Source of the DNA: Datisca glomerata
Lineage: Eukaryota; Streptophyta; Magnoliopsida; Cucurbitales; Datiscaceae
Direction: 5' to 3'
Assembly: GCA_003255025.1 (NCBI GenBank)
Contig: QANY01013851.1
Location: forward strand, 1 to 64,000
DNA length: 64,000 nucleotides
This document shows, one piece after another, positions 43,339 to 54,271 of the stretch. The first letter of the stretch is position 1. Every line of letters begins with the position of its first letter. A program made the translations under genes and the position numbers. The notes beneath the pieces were generated by a model. That model saw nothing but the letters and a program-made list of their open reading frames with translations, made no database searches and had not been told where the DNA came from.

Positions 43339-45960
43339 TCATAGATTGATTGGGCGGTGGGTTACCCAACCTTTGATAACCAATTTCCCCTTCACCTTAC
43401 TAGGGTGAGGGGTACCTTTCCCTTTCTTCTTCAGTTTCTTCTTGGAGCTCTTAGAATCTTGGCCCATAGAATTAGGAGCCATAGGGGTGAGGGACTCATT
43501 GTCTTGATCAGTGCCCATCTTCATCTCCTCCTCACCATGGCGAGCCTCTTCTATGGGTGGGAGCATGGCTATAGGGCTATCCAAAGAACTACGCTCCAAA
43601 TCATTGAAACTTGGAACAATAGCTAAGCTTTTATCCACTAAAGGAGACTTTTCTCCCAAATTTCTTTTTTTTTTTTGTGACCACTGTCCATCCTTCTCCT
43701 GAATAAGATTCAATGGGAGTGGTAATGGATAAGATGGGGGGGTCAATGGTGGCAATGGGAATTATAGGGAGCTCGGGGGTTGATATTTTGGTGGGCCTAG
43801 GAGATGGAGATGAGGTCTCTTTGGGGGAGTGGGGAGGGGAGGTGGGAGTATCTGGTTGGTTAGGGCTTGAGGGGGAAGAGAAGGTTTAGGTTTATGGACT
43901 AGGGGAACCGCATTACAATCATGGCCAAAGATGTTACACTTGTGCATCTTTTAGGTAGAACTTCATATTCAACTTGGACATTTATAGGGAACCAGCCATC
44001 CAATCCAAGATCAATATCAAAGTGTTTAACCACCTTAGTCTGGGTAGTGATTTCAACACAAACTCGAGCATACTCATATTTACCTCATTTGGCTGTCCAT
44101 GGGTCAGTATAGAGAGGAGTACCAACAGCACTAGCAATGTGTCCCAAGGCCTCTGTTGACCTTAGTTCAAGGGGAACATTCAAAAGCCGTACCCAAATAG
44201 GGATCTTAGAGACCTTCACCTTGCAAAATTTGACATTAGGCTGCCAGTTTTGGAGAATAATGGGCTTACCAAGTAAGAAGCAAGGTCCAGCTTCAAGAAC
44301 AGCATCTCTAGCTTCAATAGAGTCAAATTTGAAAAAGAAGACATCCTTGTTGGCTGAGACCTCAACTAAACCTTTTTTGCCCCATAATTGCATGGAAATA
44401 GACTTAACCAAATGCAATGGAGAGGACTTACCCACAAAGAAAACCACAAGACAATTTTCCTATTTTGCTAAGCTTTCTTTGGATATGCAACCCGGTACCA
44501 TGACTGTAATTCTTTCTTCTTCAAATATTGTAGTTTCTTCATAAGACAAGTGAAGCTTTTGTCCCTGATTTTGCTTAACTTTTTCAGCCCAAGAACCCTT
44601 AGGAGTAGGGTTACTAGTTGGGGCAGCTTTACAAAGTTTCTCATAGATACCATTGTTCTCCATAGGGAGGGGGTGGGATCTCTCTACCAATTCCTTGAGT
44701 AAGAAGATAAAGTTCAAGATCTTGGACCAGAGCATTATACTCAGGGAATTTACCTTGTTGCACTAGTCAAGGCTCACCCATGGTTAGGGTAAGATTGGCT
44801 TGATTAGGGGTAATTGGTGGATCAAAAAAAAGGCTTAATTTGGAGCTCACTAGGACAAGCTTTTCTATCTATTTTGGTGACATTAGAACAGCCCTTTGCA
44901 GGTGAAGGACGTCATTTTTCTTGTTGGCCACTAGTCAAAGGCTCAACCAAAGTTAGGGAAAGGTTAAAGGCTGAATTTGGGTCTTTAAAGGACAAATGGC
45001 TTTTCCTATTTTGGTGAAAGTATGACACCTTTTTGTAGATGAAGGACAGCCCTTTTCAGGTGTAAGAGCTTCCAGCTGAGGGAAGGACAAGTCCTTTTCC
45101 TTAAAACCTGGAAAGCTGTCTTGCTTTTCTTTAAAACCCGGATCTGTGTCTGGCACCCTTTGGACCTCTGGTTTTGGGGTGGCATTGGCTTGAATCACAC
45201 CTTTTTTTTTTGGTAAACGCTTGAATCACACCTAACTCTAGTGTATTGAAGCTTTCTTCACCATGAACATCATGAAGCTTCAAATCCTTGCTTGTTGAAT
45301 GATTAGGGATCACAAGGCCACCTTGATTGGACACAAGAAAAATAGGAGGCAGATTCTTTGTTTTTTCTTTAAACACCTTATTCAAAGCTTTGACGGACCC
45401 TTTGCTAAGCATGATGCCAAGCTTAGAGGAGCCATTATCCCTCTTACCTAATTCACCATTAAAGCTGGAGCTTACACCTTTGGGAGGAACATTCTTGGCA
45501 GAACCAAAAGGAGCTTCTATGGACCCACCCTTTGTCAAGGTAACATTATCCCCTAACTTTTCAGCTTTGGGAGAGCTGAAAGTCAAATCTTTGGTCTTGT
45601 CTTCACCATAAAGGCTTTCACCTGCCAGGAGAACATTCTTTCCACCATTCTCAGAAAAATCCACAAATTAATCTTCTTCTTTTTCACCCAAAAACTCACC
45701 ATTGTTGACTTTTGGGAAAGCTATACTATAAAGTGATTCTTCACCCAAAAAATTACCTTCTATAACTTCTGGGTTTTCCAGCATGGAACTTCCATCTCCA
45801 TTAAATTTTAGAAACAGCTTCACGAGACATAGAATTCATCTTGCCCGAACTTTTCTTACTGATCTTTGAAACTTGCTGAGTCTTGGCTTCAAAGTAAGTA
45901 TCATTCGCCATTTTAGAAACTAAGTTCAGCTCCTCCCAGAGGAGGAGCAAAAGAAAACCC
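43339..45960 (-). pseudogene. LINE ORF1 of copy 13 (DUF4283, zinc knuckle)
   Basis: N-terminal low-complexity part (45900-44740), DUF4283-like core (44447-44085: FVGKSSPLHLVKSI, FFFKFDSIEARDAVLEAGPC, PIWVRLLNVPLELRS), knuckle HKCNIFGHDC (about 43920-43950) and a Pro- and Lys-rich C-terminus ending KGWVTHRPIN (43755-43339). Frameshifts near 45190, 44740, 44450 and 43950, plus a 17-base insertion at 45202. The C-terminal KKKLKKKGKG stretch would favour nucleic-acid contact. Confidence 0.85.
45188..45232 (-). mobile_element. 17-base LINE insertion with 14-bp target duplication
   Basis: GCTTGAATCACACC at 45188-45201 and 45219-45232 flanks T10 plus GGTAAAC (45202-45218). On the minus strand this is GTTTACC plus poly A, the last bases of the LINEs of this window. 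Copy 8 (near 15190) has the uninterrupted site. Confidence 0.9.
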
Positions 45961-46001
45961 TCACCTGGTTTCTAGAGAGAAGGGAGCACTTGTCTCTCTA
46001 G
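45929..46001 (-). promoter_or_regulatory. twin-hairpin leader of LINE copy 13
   Basis: Hairpin 1: CTAGAGAGA (45972-45980) with TCTCTCTAG (45993-46001). Hairpin 2: GCTCCTCC (45929-45936) with GGAGGAGC (45941-45948). Confidence 0.75.
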
Positions 46002-46005
46002 AAAA

Positions 46006-48185
46006 CAGCTTCTGGGAGAGTTTGTCAATCAAACTTTGATAATCTGATTTGGTAAGCTTGGTTGTAATGAGTGGGACACCAAGATATCTAACTGGAAGAG
46101 ACCCTTCTGTAAAACCCAGTTCAGCATGAATGAGAGAAGACATCTCTGGGCTCACCCCTGATAAGAACAGTTGGTTCTTTGAAATATTTGGTTGAAGCCC
46201 TGATAGTTCTTGGAAAATGGCCAAAGCTTCCTTACGCATATGCACGTTGTTTCTCTCTCCTTTACGGGACAAGAGTACGTCATCAACAAAGCACATATTG
46301 ACTAAGTTAAGCTCTTTGCACCTCCAATGGAACTGGAACTCTGGGTGTTTGGCTGCAAAGCTCAAGATGCCTGTCGAGACCTCCATGATGATGACAAAGA
46401 TGTAAGGAGAGATTGGATCCCCTTGTCTAATTGCTTTAGCACCCCTAAAGTAACCATGCAGCTCCCCATTTATATTCACTGAGTATGAGGGAAACGAAAG
46501 GCACTCCATGACCCAAGAAATGAAAACATTTGGGATCCAAGGCATTGAAAAGGTGTCATTGGTGACCAGTTCACACTATCATAGGCTTTCTTAAGGTCCA
46601 CCTTGAGCGCACACCTTGGCAAACCAAGTGATCTATGGTAGCTTCTGAGCAATTCTTGAGAGAGAAAAATATTGTCAACCATTCTTCTTCCTGGGAAAAA
46701 AGCACTTTGGTTCTGACTTACGATGTTGGGTAATACAAGCTTGAGTCTTTCAGCAAGTATTTTTGTGATGCACTTGTAGACTACATTGCAGCAAGAGATA
46801 GGTCTAAAGTCCCCAATACTAGTGGAATTAGGGACTTTGGTTTTGACTTATGATGTTGGGTAATACAAGCTTGAGTCGTTCAACAAGTATTTTTTTGATG
46901 CACTTGTAGACTACATTGCAGTAAGAGATAGGTCTAAAGTCCCCAATACTAGTGGGATTAGGAACCTTTGGTATTAAGGTGATTGCAGTATAGTTAACCT
47001 CTTTTAGGAGGTTACTAGTAGTAAAGAACTCCAAAACAGCTTTGGTTACATCCCCCACCCACCACATGCCATGTTTTCTTAAAGAATCCAACTGAAAAAC
47101 CATCTGGTCCAGGAGCTTTACCACTTCCCATACTGAAAATAGGTTGCTTAACATCATAATCTTCAATGGGAAGAGCCAAAGGTACAGCCAGATCAGGTCC
47201 AAACTTTTTTGGCAAAGCACAACCAAGTATACTCCAGTTGACTCTCATTTCTTCATTTGGTGTACCCAAGAGGTTTTTGTATTAGTCCAAGATATGATCC
47301 TGGATCTCCTCATGGGAATTAAGTAGAGAGCCTTGGTATTTCAGGTGTGTAGTCCTGATTTTGAATCTATTCTTTTTCATGCTTTGAAAAAAGAAAGAAA
47401 TGTTCTGATCTCCCAATTTAAGCCAGTGTACTCTTTACTTCTGCCCGTAGAAGTTCTCGTCAGTATGTCTAAGCTCAGAGAATTTGGAGCATGTGTGCTT
47501 CATCCAATTTAACTCTAGAAAGGAGATTACTGTAAAATCTTTGGTTGAACCTCCTCGGTTCACCTTTAAGTGCCTTAAGTTTTTAACAAAGTCTAAACAT
47601 TGATGTGCCTGAAATCTGAACCCCCCAAACTCTGTCCAAAAGCTGTCAAAACCCTTCTCTTTCAAACCTAAACTCAAAAAACTTGAAGTTTACCTTGGTT
47701 TATAGGGGTCCTTCTCCATTTATAAGACAATTGAACTATGATCAGAGATGCCAGGAGGAGCAAAGAGACACTTTGTGTCTGGGAACGAGTCCATCCAGTG
47801 AATATTTGTCATGGCTCTATCCAACTTACACATAATAAAGGTTCCATCATGACACTTGTTTGACCATGTGAATTGACAACCTGAGTATGCAAGGTCCTCA
47901 ACCTCAATAGTGAAAGTGCATTTGTTGAAGTCAAAGATGCCTTCATCCCATCCCTTAGCTCCTCCTTATTTCTCACTAGGGGAGGCAATAACATTGAAAT
48001 CTCCTGTGATAAGCCATCGGGCATGAGAAGTGAGTGAGTGGTGGGAGCACAAGGATTCCCAAAGCTTCTTCCTTATCACTTTAGAATTTGATGCATATAC
48101 GAATGTGATATAACATACAACATTAGGATGCTTAATAGTAAGCTTACAAAATATAACTTAGTCAGTAGTATCCAAAACTATCACA
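46006..48185 (-). pseudogene. LINE copy 12, 5' half: endonuclease and RT of ORF2
   Basis: 5'-truncated in the endonuclease at 48185. Visible: endonuclease text (48020-47700), RT linker (47677-47400), APGPDGFSVGFFKKTWHVVG (about 47120), ITLIPKVPNPTSIGDFRPIS, the loop with NIFLSQELLRSYHR, AIRQGDPISPYIFVIIMEV (46480-46390) and NLVNMCFVDDVLLSRKGERN (about 46260). FVDD replaces FADD, as in copy 2. It stops at DKLSQ where copy 13 was inserted; 40364-41701 continues it. Many frameshifts. Confidence 0.85.
46705..46964. repeat. 130-bp tandem duplication in ORF2 of copy 12
   Basis: CTTA(C/T)GATGTTGGGTAATACA recurs with a period of 130 bp; copy 1 about 46705-46834, copy 2 about 46835-46964. The two differ at about six positions, so the duplication is not recent. 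Confidence 0.88.
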
Positions 48186-48477
48186 TTTGTTTGACTCTGA
48201 TATGAACCTTCTTCACCAAGCTACTTGGGACCATAACCCTATAATTTTTTACCCCACATAGGGGATGATTATGTTTTGTGTAATGCCTATATACTTTGAG
48301 AAATTTGTTTTGCTACAGTTTTGTAAGGACCGAGTTTTGTTTAGGTTTAGAATCTTTTTGGACCTAGCTTGCTAGACTGATTGTTTGGGTTTTGTGGCCC
48401 TGTATATCCTGGGGTATGCCCCTTAAATATTTGTGTGTATTTTTTCAGGTTAATACATTTGTTTGTCTACCGAAAAA
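48186..48477 (+). mobile_element. LINE 3' UTR (copy 14), 5'-truncated
   Basis: Ends CCTGGGGTATGCCCCTTAAA, then GGTTAATACATTTGTTTG, TCTACCG and A7 (48471-48477), followed by satellite. Its upstream end meets the 5'-truncated copy 12 head to head at 48185. Confidence 0.82.
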
Positions 48478-48835
48478 AACAGTCAGTTCGAGTGCATGAC
48501 ATGCCCAAAAGAACCAAGTTTAGCCAAGTTCATCTAGTTTGAGCCTAAACACGTTCCATTGGGCCTTTTGACTCCGTATAGCACAAGAAGCGTCTAAAAT
48601 GATCACAAAACTTCAAATTCCTATCCAAAATGAGTATTGGGAGTCAAAAGTCAGTTCGAGTACATGTAATGCCCGAAAGATCCAAGTTTAGCCAAGTTCA
48701 TCATCTAGTTTGGGCCCGGCCCATTGGGTCTTTTTGACTTGTATGGCACTAGAAGCGCCTAATACGACCAAAAAACTTCAAATTCTCATCCCAAACGTGT
48801 ATTGGGTGTCAAAGTCAGTTCGAGTACATGTCATG
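48478..48835 (+). repeat. 168-bp satellite, plus orientation
   Basis: About two monomers. Ends with GTACATGTCATG (48824-48835), the left target duplication of the following retroposon. Confidence 0.92.
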
Positions 48836-48946
48836 TAGAGAGTCTCACCTCTCTCTAGAACCTTTCCCTCAATTCGCCGCCTAAGGTTCTCCTCACCAGT
48901 GATTTTGTTTGGCTTGGCCTTGGGCTCCACCGAGCTCAGGGTCGGC
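48836..48946 (+). promoter_or_regulatory. twin hairpins of the non-autonomous retroposon
   Basis: Hairpin 1: TAGAGAG (48836-48842) with CTCTCTA (48851-48857), beginning at the first base after the target duplication. Hairpin 2: GGCCTTGGGCTC with GAGCTCAGGGTCGGCC around CACC (48916-48946), with two G-U pairs and a bulge. Confidence 0.7.
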
Positions 48947-50252
48947 CTCCTCCCCCTCTTCTAATTTCGATGAAGTTGCAGGTGCGGGGAGTTTTGATAT
49001 TCGTGCTTCCTGATTGCATAGATCTGCCGTGCATCGGAGGAAGAAGCTGGGTGAAGCGCAACAGCTATGGATCTCGGCCTTTATTCTTCGTCGTCCCTGA
49101 GTTCTGTGCCATCTCCGTGTTCTGAGTTCTGCGTAGATCTGAGGAGGTAAGGTTCAGGTGAATTTGTACGTGTGGATCTCTACCTCCCCTGCGCCGTTGC
49201 TCGAGCGAGTAGTCTTTGAGGTATCCACCTTCCGCTACAGAGCCATGAAGACCATTTTCTCGAGTTCATGTTCAAGGTGTTATGCTCATCGAAGGTGGGG
49301 CTCGAGTCTTCTCTCCGTTGGAGCTTCCCCCATAGAGACATGGGACAGTTTCTAGTATGGTTTTGTTCATTTCTCCTTGCACAATGTTACTGGAAAATTA
49401 GTTTCAAGATTCGTGACGGCTGGTATTTATCGCTGGTGCCATGACGGGTCGTTGGTCTATTTCTACGGTGGTCGCCATCCTAATTAGAGCTGGGACTTCC
49501 CCTAATTAGAGCAAGGATTGCTGCTCTTTGTCCTTTTACGTTGTTGTCTCCCTGGTTGTTTCTTGTGAATTGATCGAGGCCCTTATTTACTCATTGACTG
49601 TGTCAGAAGAGGTTGCATCTCCCGGGTTTACCATTACCGAGGTTTCATGGTGAGGTCGCTTGTTTGGTTATGCTCGATTGCTGAGAGATGTCTGATCAGA
49701 TCTGAGCTACTTGATGTGCTAGTTACTTGTCCTGTGACAGACGAGACTGCATCTATTGGGTTCTACTTTGCCGAGGCAGCCTAGTGAGGTCTCTCGTTTG
49801 GTCGTTCTAAGTTTCTGGTTGTTGAGTTGTTCTTGGTTTGATTGTTCGATATCTATGTGATTAGTCTGGTTTATGTAGTTATTTTATGGTGCACATTGGT
49901 TATTCTTGTGATACTGCTAGGATTGATAGTGTAGGCTATTAGTTGAGTTGTCCGTGCTTTTCTGGTGTGGTGTAGCTTCTGCTTTGGTTTGTTTTGTGCG
50001 ATTCCTAGGTGTGATTCATGTGATGTACCTTCGTTTCGGTACTGTCCTTGTTCGTTTGTCATGCGTGCTCTTTGTGCAACATTATAGTGTATTTTTATTG
50101 TCTATCTAGCTATGAGGGTAGTACTATAATGTATGTTGTATACATGGGGTATGCACGTTGTACTTATGTTATTCTTTTGGTTAATATATTTTTACATTTG
50201 ACAAAAAAAATTAGGGATTTAATCTAAGTTTAAGTTTACTTTAAAAAAAAAA
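48836..50252 (+). mobile_element. 1.4-kb non-autonomous LINE-like retroposon
   Basis: Flanked by GTACATGTCATG (48824-48835 and 50253-50264), a perfect 12-bp target duplication in satellite. It starts with hairpin 1 and has hairpin 2 at 48916-48946. The body shows no frame over 65 codons. The 3' part has ATGGGGTATGCACG and GGTTAATATATTTTTACATT, similar to the LINE tails, then A8. After that come about 35 further bases and a second A10. I infer an element mobilised by the LINE enzymes in trans. The body is GC-richer than its surroundings and is shared with 26336-27508; its source is unknown. Confidence 0.82.
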
Positions 50253-51437
50253 GTACATGTCATGCCCAAAAGATCCAAGTTTAGCCAAATTCATCTAGTT
50301 TGTGCCTAAACATGTCCCATTGGGTTTTTTTGACTCCGTAGGGCATAGAAGTACCTAAAATGAGCCCAACAGTCCAAACTCTTACCCTAAACGTGTATTG
50401 GGTGTGAAAAGTCAGTCCGAGTACATGTCATGCCCAAAATATCCAAGTTTAGCCAAGTTCATCAAGTTTGGGTCTAAACACATTCCATTGGGTCTTTTGA
50501 CTTCATATGGCACTAGAAGCACCTAAATCGACCCTAACAGTCCAAATTCTTACGCCAAATGTGTATTGGATGTGAATAGTCAGTTCGAGTACATGTCATG
50601 CCCAAACAATCCAAGTTTAGCCAAGTTCATCTAGTTTGGGCCTAAACACATCACACTGATTCCTTTTGATTCCATATGCCACTAGAAGAACCCAAAACGA
50701 TAAAAAAAAGTCCAAATTCTTTACCCCAAACGAGTATTGGATGTGAAAAGTCAGTTCTAGTTCATGCCATGCCTAAATAATCCAAGTTTAGCCAAGTTCG
50801 TCTAGTTTGGGCCTAAACCCATTCCATTGGGTCTTTTGACTCTGTATGGGACTAGAAGCACCTAAAATGATCCCAACAGATCAAATTCTTACCTCAAACA
50901 TGTATTGGATGTCAACAGTCAGCTTGAGTACAAGGCATGTCCTAACGAAAAAAATGTCATAACGATCCAAGTTTAGCCAAGTTCATCGAGTTTGGGCCTA
51001 AACACGTCCCATTTGGTCTTTTGACTCTGTATGACACTAGAAAAACTTGAAATGACCACAACACTCCAAATTCTTATCCCTAACATGTATTGGGTGTTAA
51101 AAGTCAGTTCGAGTACATGTCATGCCCAAAAGATCCAAGTTTAGCCAAGTTCATCTAGTTAGGGCCTTAACACGTCCCATTGGATTTTTTTGATTCTGTA
51201 TGGCACTAGAAGCACCTAAATGATCACAACACTCTAAATTCTTATCTAAACCTATATTGGGTGTCAAAAGTCAGTTCGAGTGTATGCGATGCCCAAGATC
51301 CAAGTTTAGCCAAGTTCATCTTGTTTAGGCCTAAACATGTCCCATTGGGTCTTTTCGACTCCGCATGGCACTAGAAGTGCATAAAATGACCACAACACTC
51401 CAAACTATTATCCTAAATGTGTATTGGGTGTTAAAAG
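50253..51437 (+). repeat. 168-bp satellite, plus orientation, seven monomers
   Basis: ATCCAAGTTTAG recurs at 50273, 50441, 50609, 50780, 50965, 51133 and 51298, giving spacings of 168, 168, 171, 185, 168 and 165. The 185 interval contains a small poly-A insertion. Ends with the 5-bp target AAAAG of element D. Confidence 0.95.
50937..50964 (+). mobile_element. A6 insertion with 11-bp imperfect target duplication
   Basis: ATGTCCTAACG (50937-50947), A6, ATGTCATAACG (50954-50964). One mismatch. Neighbouring monomers lack the extra 17 bases. Confidence 0.6.
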
Positions 51438-52237
51438 TGTTAAGGATCAACCTACACACCAAGTTCCAAGGATTCAACATCTTAAAGATGAGCATAATCA
51501 AGAAGGCAAAGAGCAAGTTCAAGAGGTTTCTGGTCCAATTAGAATGCGTCAAGACCAATAACAAAGGTCGCGGTCTAAGAAGCTTCAACATGCTTTAATC
51601 CACATTTTCAAGGCTTAGTCAATTTATCTAGTGAAGGTCTACAAGGACATCAAAGCTTTGGGATAAGTGCAGCACGAGTCCAGTACAACTTGGTTCAAGT
51701 CAACGTTACTAATGGGTTGAATTAAGTATGTAATGAGACATTTTTGTGTTACCTCTTGGGCTGAACGAAATTTGACTTTATATAGAGTCCATTAGTTTTA
51801 TTTAGCTTGATATAGTCTATTCTTAATTATTTTTTAAAATATAATTAGGTTAGTTGCTTATTCTTGAGTTTTAGGATTTTAGGAAACCTTTGTAAAGGCT
51901 ATAAATATGCCTTGCTAGAATGTTTTAAGGGTCCAGAATTTTAATTTAAGAAAAAACCAAAAGGTTGCTTTGTTTCTATCTTTGTGTTCTTGAGTAGAAT
52001 ACATGCTTAAAGAAACATTCAAGTAGATTTATCACCTTCTTGTGGAGTGTTTTGAAACTGGAATTCAGAAACAAGTTTTCTTTATTCTAGTTCTTGATCA
52101 TCTATCTAAGAAATCTGTTTTTCTAGCCTTTTCTTAGGGGTTGTTGCCGAATTGGGTATTGGGGTTTTCACGTTAATGTTTCGTGGGTTCCTATACATAA
52201 AGGGATTCTCAAGCTTATTCTTGGAGGTTCCGTATCA
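51438..52237 (+). repeat. 5' LTR of element D (800 bp)
   Basis: Starts TGTTAAGGATC, ends TTCCGTATCA. Its first 150 bases, identical in position in the 3' LTR, contain the pol C-terminal codons. A possible TATA-like segment is CTATAAATATG (about 51899-51909), which would start R inside the LTR. Confidence 0.93.
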
Positions 52238-52239
52238 TT

Positions 52240-52256
52240 TGGTATCAGAGCTTTGG
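52240..52256 (+). other. primer-binding site, element D
   Basis: TGGTATCAGAGCTTTGG, two bases after the LTR. The first 12 bases are the exact complement of the plant initiator tRNA-Met 3' end. Confidence 0.92.
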
Positions 52257-52467
52257 CTCTAGATCAGATTTTATCTCTTTAAAATTCCGTTTCTTTAATT
52301 ATGATTTCTTGCATTTTCTTGTTCTTTTGATTTCAATTTTGGGTTCATAGTTGTAGTTTAAAAAAAATAGTAAAAAGAAGAAGAAAATTCGTGCAAAAAA
52401 AGAGCACGTATCAAAAAAGAAGAAGAAGAAGAGAGAATTTCATTCGAAAAAAAAGAAGGGAACTAAA

Positions 52468-52870
52468 ATAGCTACTTTCCTAATTCTAGGAAGATATTTG
52501 TTTTTAAATTTGTTACTTTCCTAATTTTAGGAAGTACTTTATTTATAAATTCATTACTTTCTAAAGTGGTCACTTTCTAATTTTTTTTTACTTTCCTAAA
52601 TTCTCTACTTTCTTAAATTCACTACTTTCCTAGATTAGACTCTTTCCTAAATTCATTTTTTCCCTAAATTAGTTACTTTCTTAAGTTCTTTACTTTCCTA
52701 ACTTCATTACTTTCCTAAAATTAGTTACTTTCCTAAATTCTTTACTTTCCTAACTTCAATACTTTCCTAAAATTAGATAATTTCCTACATTCTTTACTTT
52801 CCTAATTTCATTACTTTCTTAAAATTTGTTAGTTTCCTAAATTTGTTACTTTCCTAAATTCATTACTTTC
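52468..52870 (+). repeat. imperfect CTTTCCTAAATT repeats in the leader of element D
   Basis: About 20 loose copies of ACTTTCCTAA(A)TTC(ATT) between primer site and gag. They are irregular in length, suggesting slippage. Confidence 0.85.
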
Positions 52871-53221
52871 TAAATTTGTTTCCTGTTCAACTTGTTTTGA
52901 AAATTTCAGTTTTGAAATTCTACACATTACAAGGTATTTGAATTTTTTTTAAAGTGTGATTCACCTAAGAATATGAAAGAATAAGCTAGAGTGATGTGAG
53001 GAAAACCATGAGTGAATTTTTTTTTGAGTTAAACACGAGTGACCCCCATCTTTTGAGTGTAAACACGTGAGGGAGTGCTTGTGAGGTCTTTGAATTATTT
53101 TTGTTTCTTACATTCTATTGTAGTAGTGTCAAACCAAAGTGGAGATAATGATTTTGGTCATGTTCCTGTTGCTATGCTACGTGAGGCTCAACGAGGAGAG
53201 TTTACACATTTTAATTGAAAT

Positions 53222-54262
53222 ATGGAGGCCATGAGGGATGCATTAGAGCGTATGGATGCAAGGTTGCAGGCAGTTGAAAGAGCAACACCAAATCACGACG
53301 AGAGGCGGCGAGGAGGCAGAAACTGAATATCTCAAGTTGATGACTTGGAAGATGAATATTTTGATTATAATGAGGATGATGATGATACAATTGTTGGAAG
53401 GGTCATGCCTAGAGGAGGAAGAGAAGGTCGCGGTTTTGGTAGAGGTAGAGGGAGAATGCGAGAAAGTCAACTCAATGGTCGAAACTGAGGCAATGACGAT
53501 TTTGTAGATAGAAATTTGGGAAGCATTAAACTTAAAATACCTCATTTTCAAGGTAAATCAGATCCGGAGGCGTATTTACAATGGGAAAAGAAGGTGGAAC
53601 CCATTTGATTGTCATCAATTTAGTGAGGAGTAGAAAGTCAAGTTGGTGGTCACCCAATTTTCAGATCATTCTATAGCTTGGTGAGATCAATTGGTGACAA
53701 GTAGAAGAAGCAATTTGGAGAATACAATTGAGACTTGGAATGATCTCAAGTCTACAATGAGGAAGAGATTTGTACCTAGGCATTTTCATAGGGAACTTCT
53801 GAAAAAACTTCGAGTTCTTAGACAAGGAAGTAGGGGTGTAGATGATTACTACAAGGAGATGGAAATGCTCATGACTAGGGATGATATAGAGGAGGATACA
53901 GAGACCACTATGGCACGTTTCTTGGCTAGTTTGAACAAGGAGATAGCTGACCGAGTGGATTTGCAACCTTATGTGGAGTTAGAAGAGATGGTGCACATTG
54001 CCATCAAGGTGGAAAAGCAACTCCAAGGAAGAGGGGCAGCAAGGTATGTTTCCAAACCTTATTCCAACTCTAATTCTACTTGGAAAATGGATGGGAGGAG
54101 TGATTTTATGGGTGGAAATAAGGCTGCTTATGATGGTTCAAAGGGAAAGACAAATTCGATTTACAAAGAAAAATCTAAACTTGAAGAGCCCAAAGGAAGA
54201 AATAGAGACACTAAGTGTTGGAAGTGTCAATGTGTAGTCATATTAGCAAGGAATGACCTAAT
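53222..54262 (+). pseudogene. Ty3/gypsy gag of element D
   Basis: ATG at 53222 (MEAMRDALERMDARLQAVER, coiled-coil-like), then two in-frame stops near 53322 and 53487 around an acidic and Gly/Arg-rich stretch (GREGRGFGRGRGRM). Then SIKLKIPHFQGKSDPEAYLQ and a frameshift near 53605. The core (53691-54275) has MRKRFVPRHFHRELLKKLRVL and DTETTMARFLASLNKEIADRV. The knuckle CWKCQC loses frame after the third residue, so two zinc ligands are out of frame. Confidence 0.9.
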
Positions 54263-54271
54263 AGGAGAACT

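Larger units (their letters stand above)
41702..46005 (-). mobile_element. LINE copy 13: full 5' end, RT deleted, inserted in copy 12; subfamily Y
   Basis: From the leader hairpins (46001-45929) through ORF1 (45960-43339) to an ORF2 that lacks the RT, then the 3' UTR with GGGGTATGCCCC (about 41817). The tail is unusual, made of repeated TTAA and A-rich units (41702-41835). It splits copy 12. No target duplication is found, and about 25 bp of the host LINE seem to be missing at the site. Confidence 0.85.

Noticed and set aside
43500..43760. Host protein from the Lys- and Pro-rich frame
   Set aside because: It continues the ORF1 of LINE copy 13 after the zinc knuckle, in the position where copy 2 has its own Lys/Arg-rich tail.
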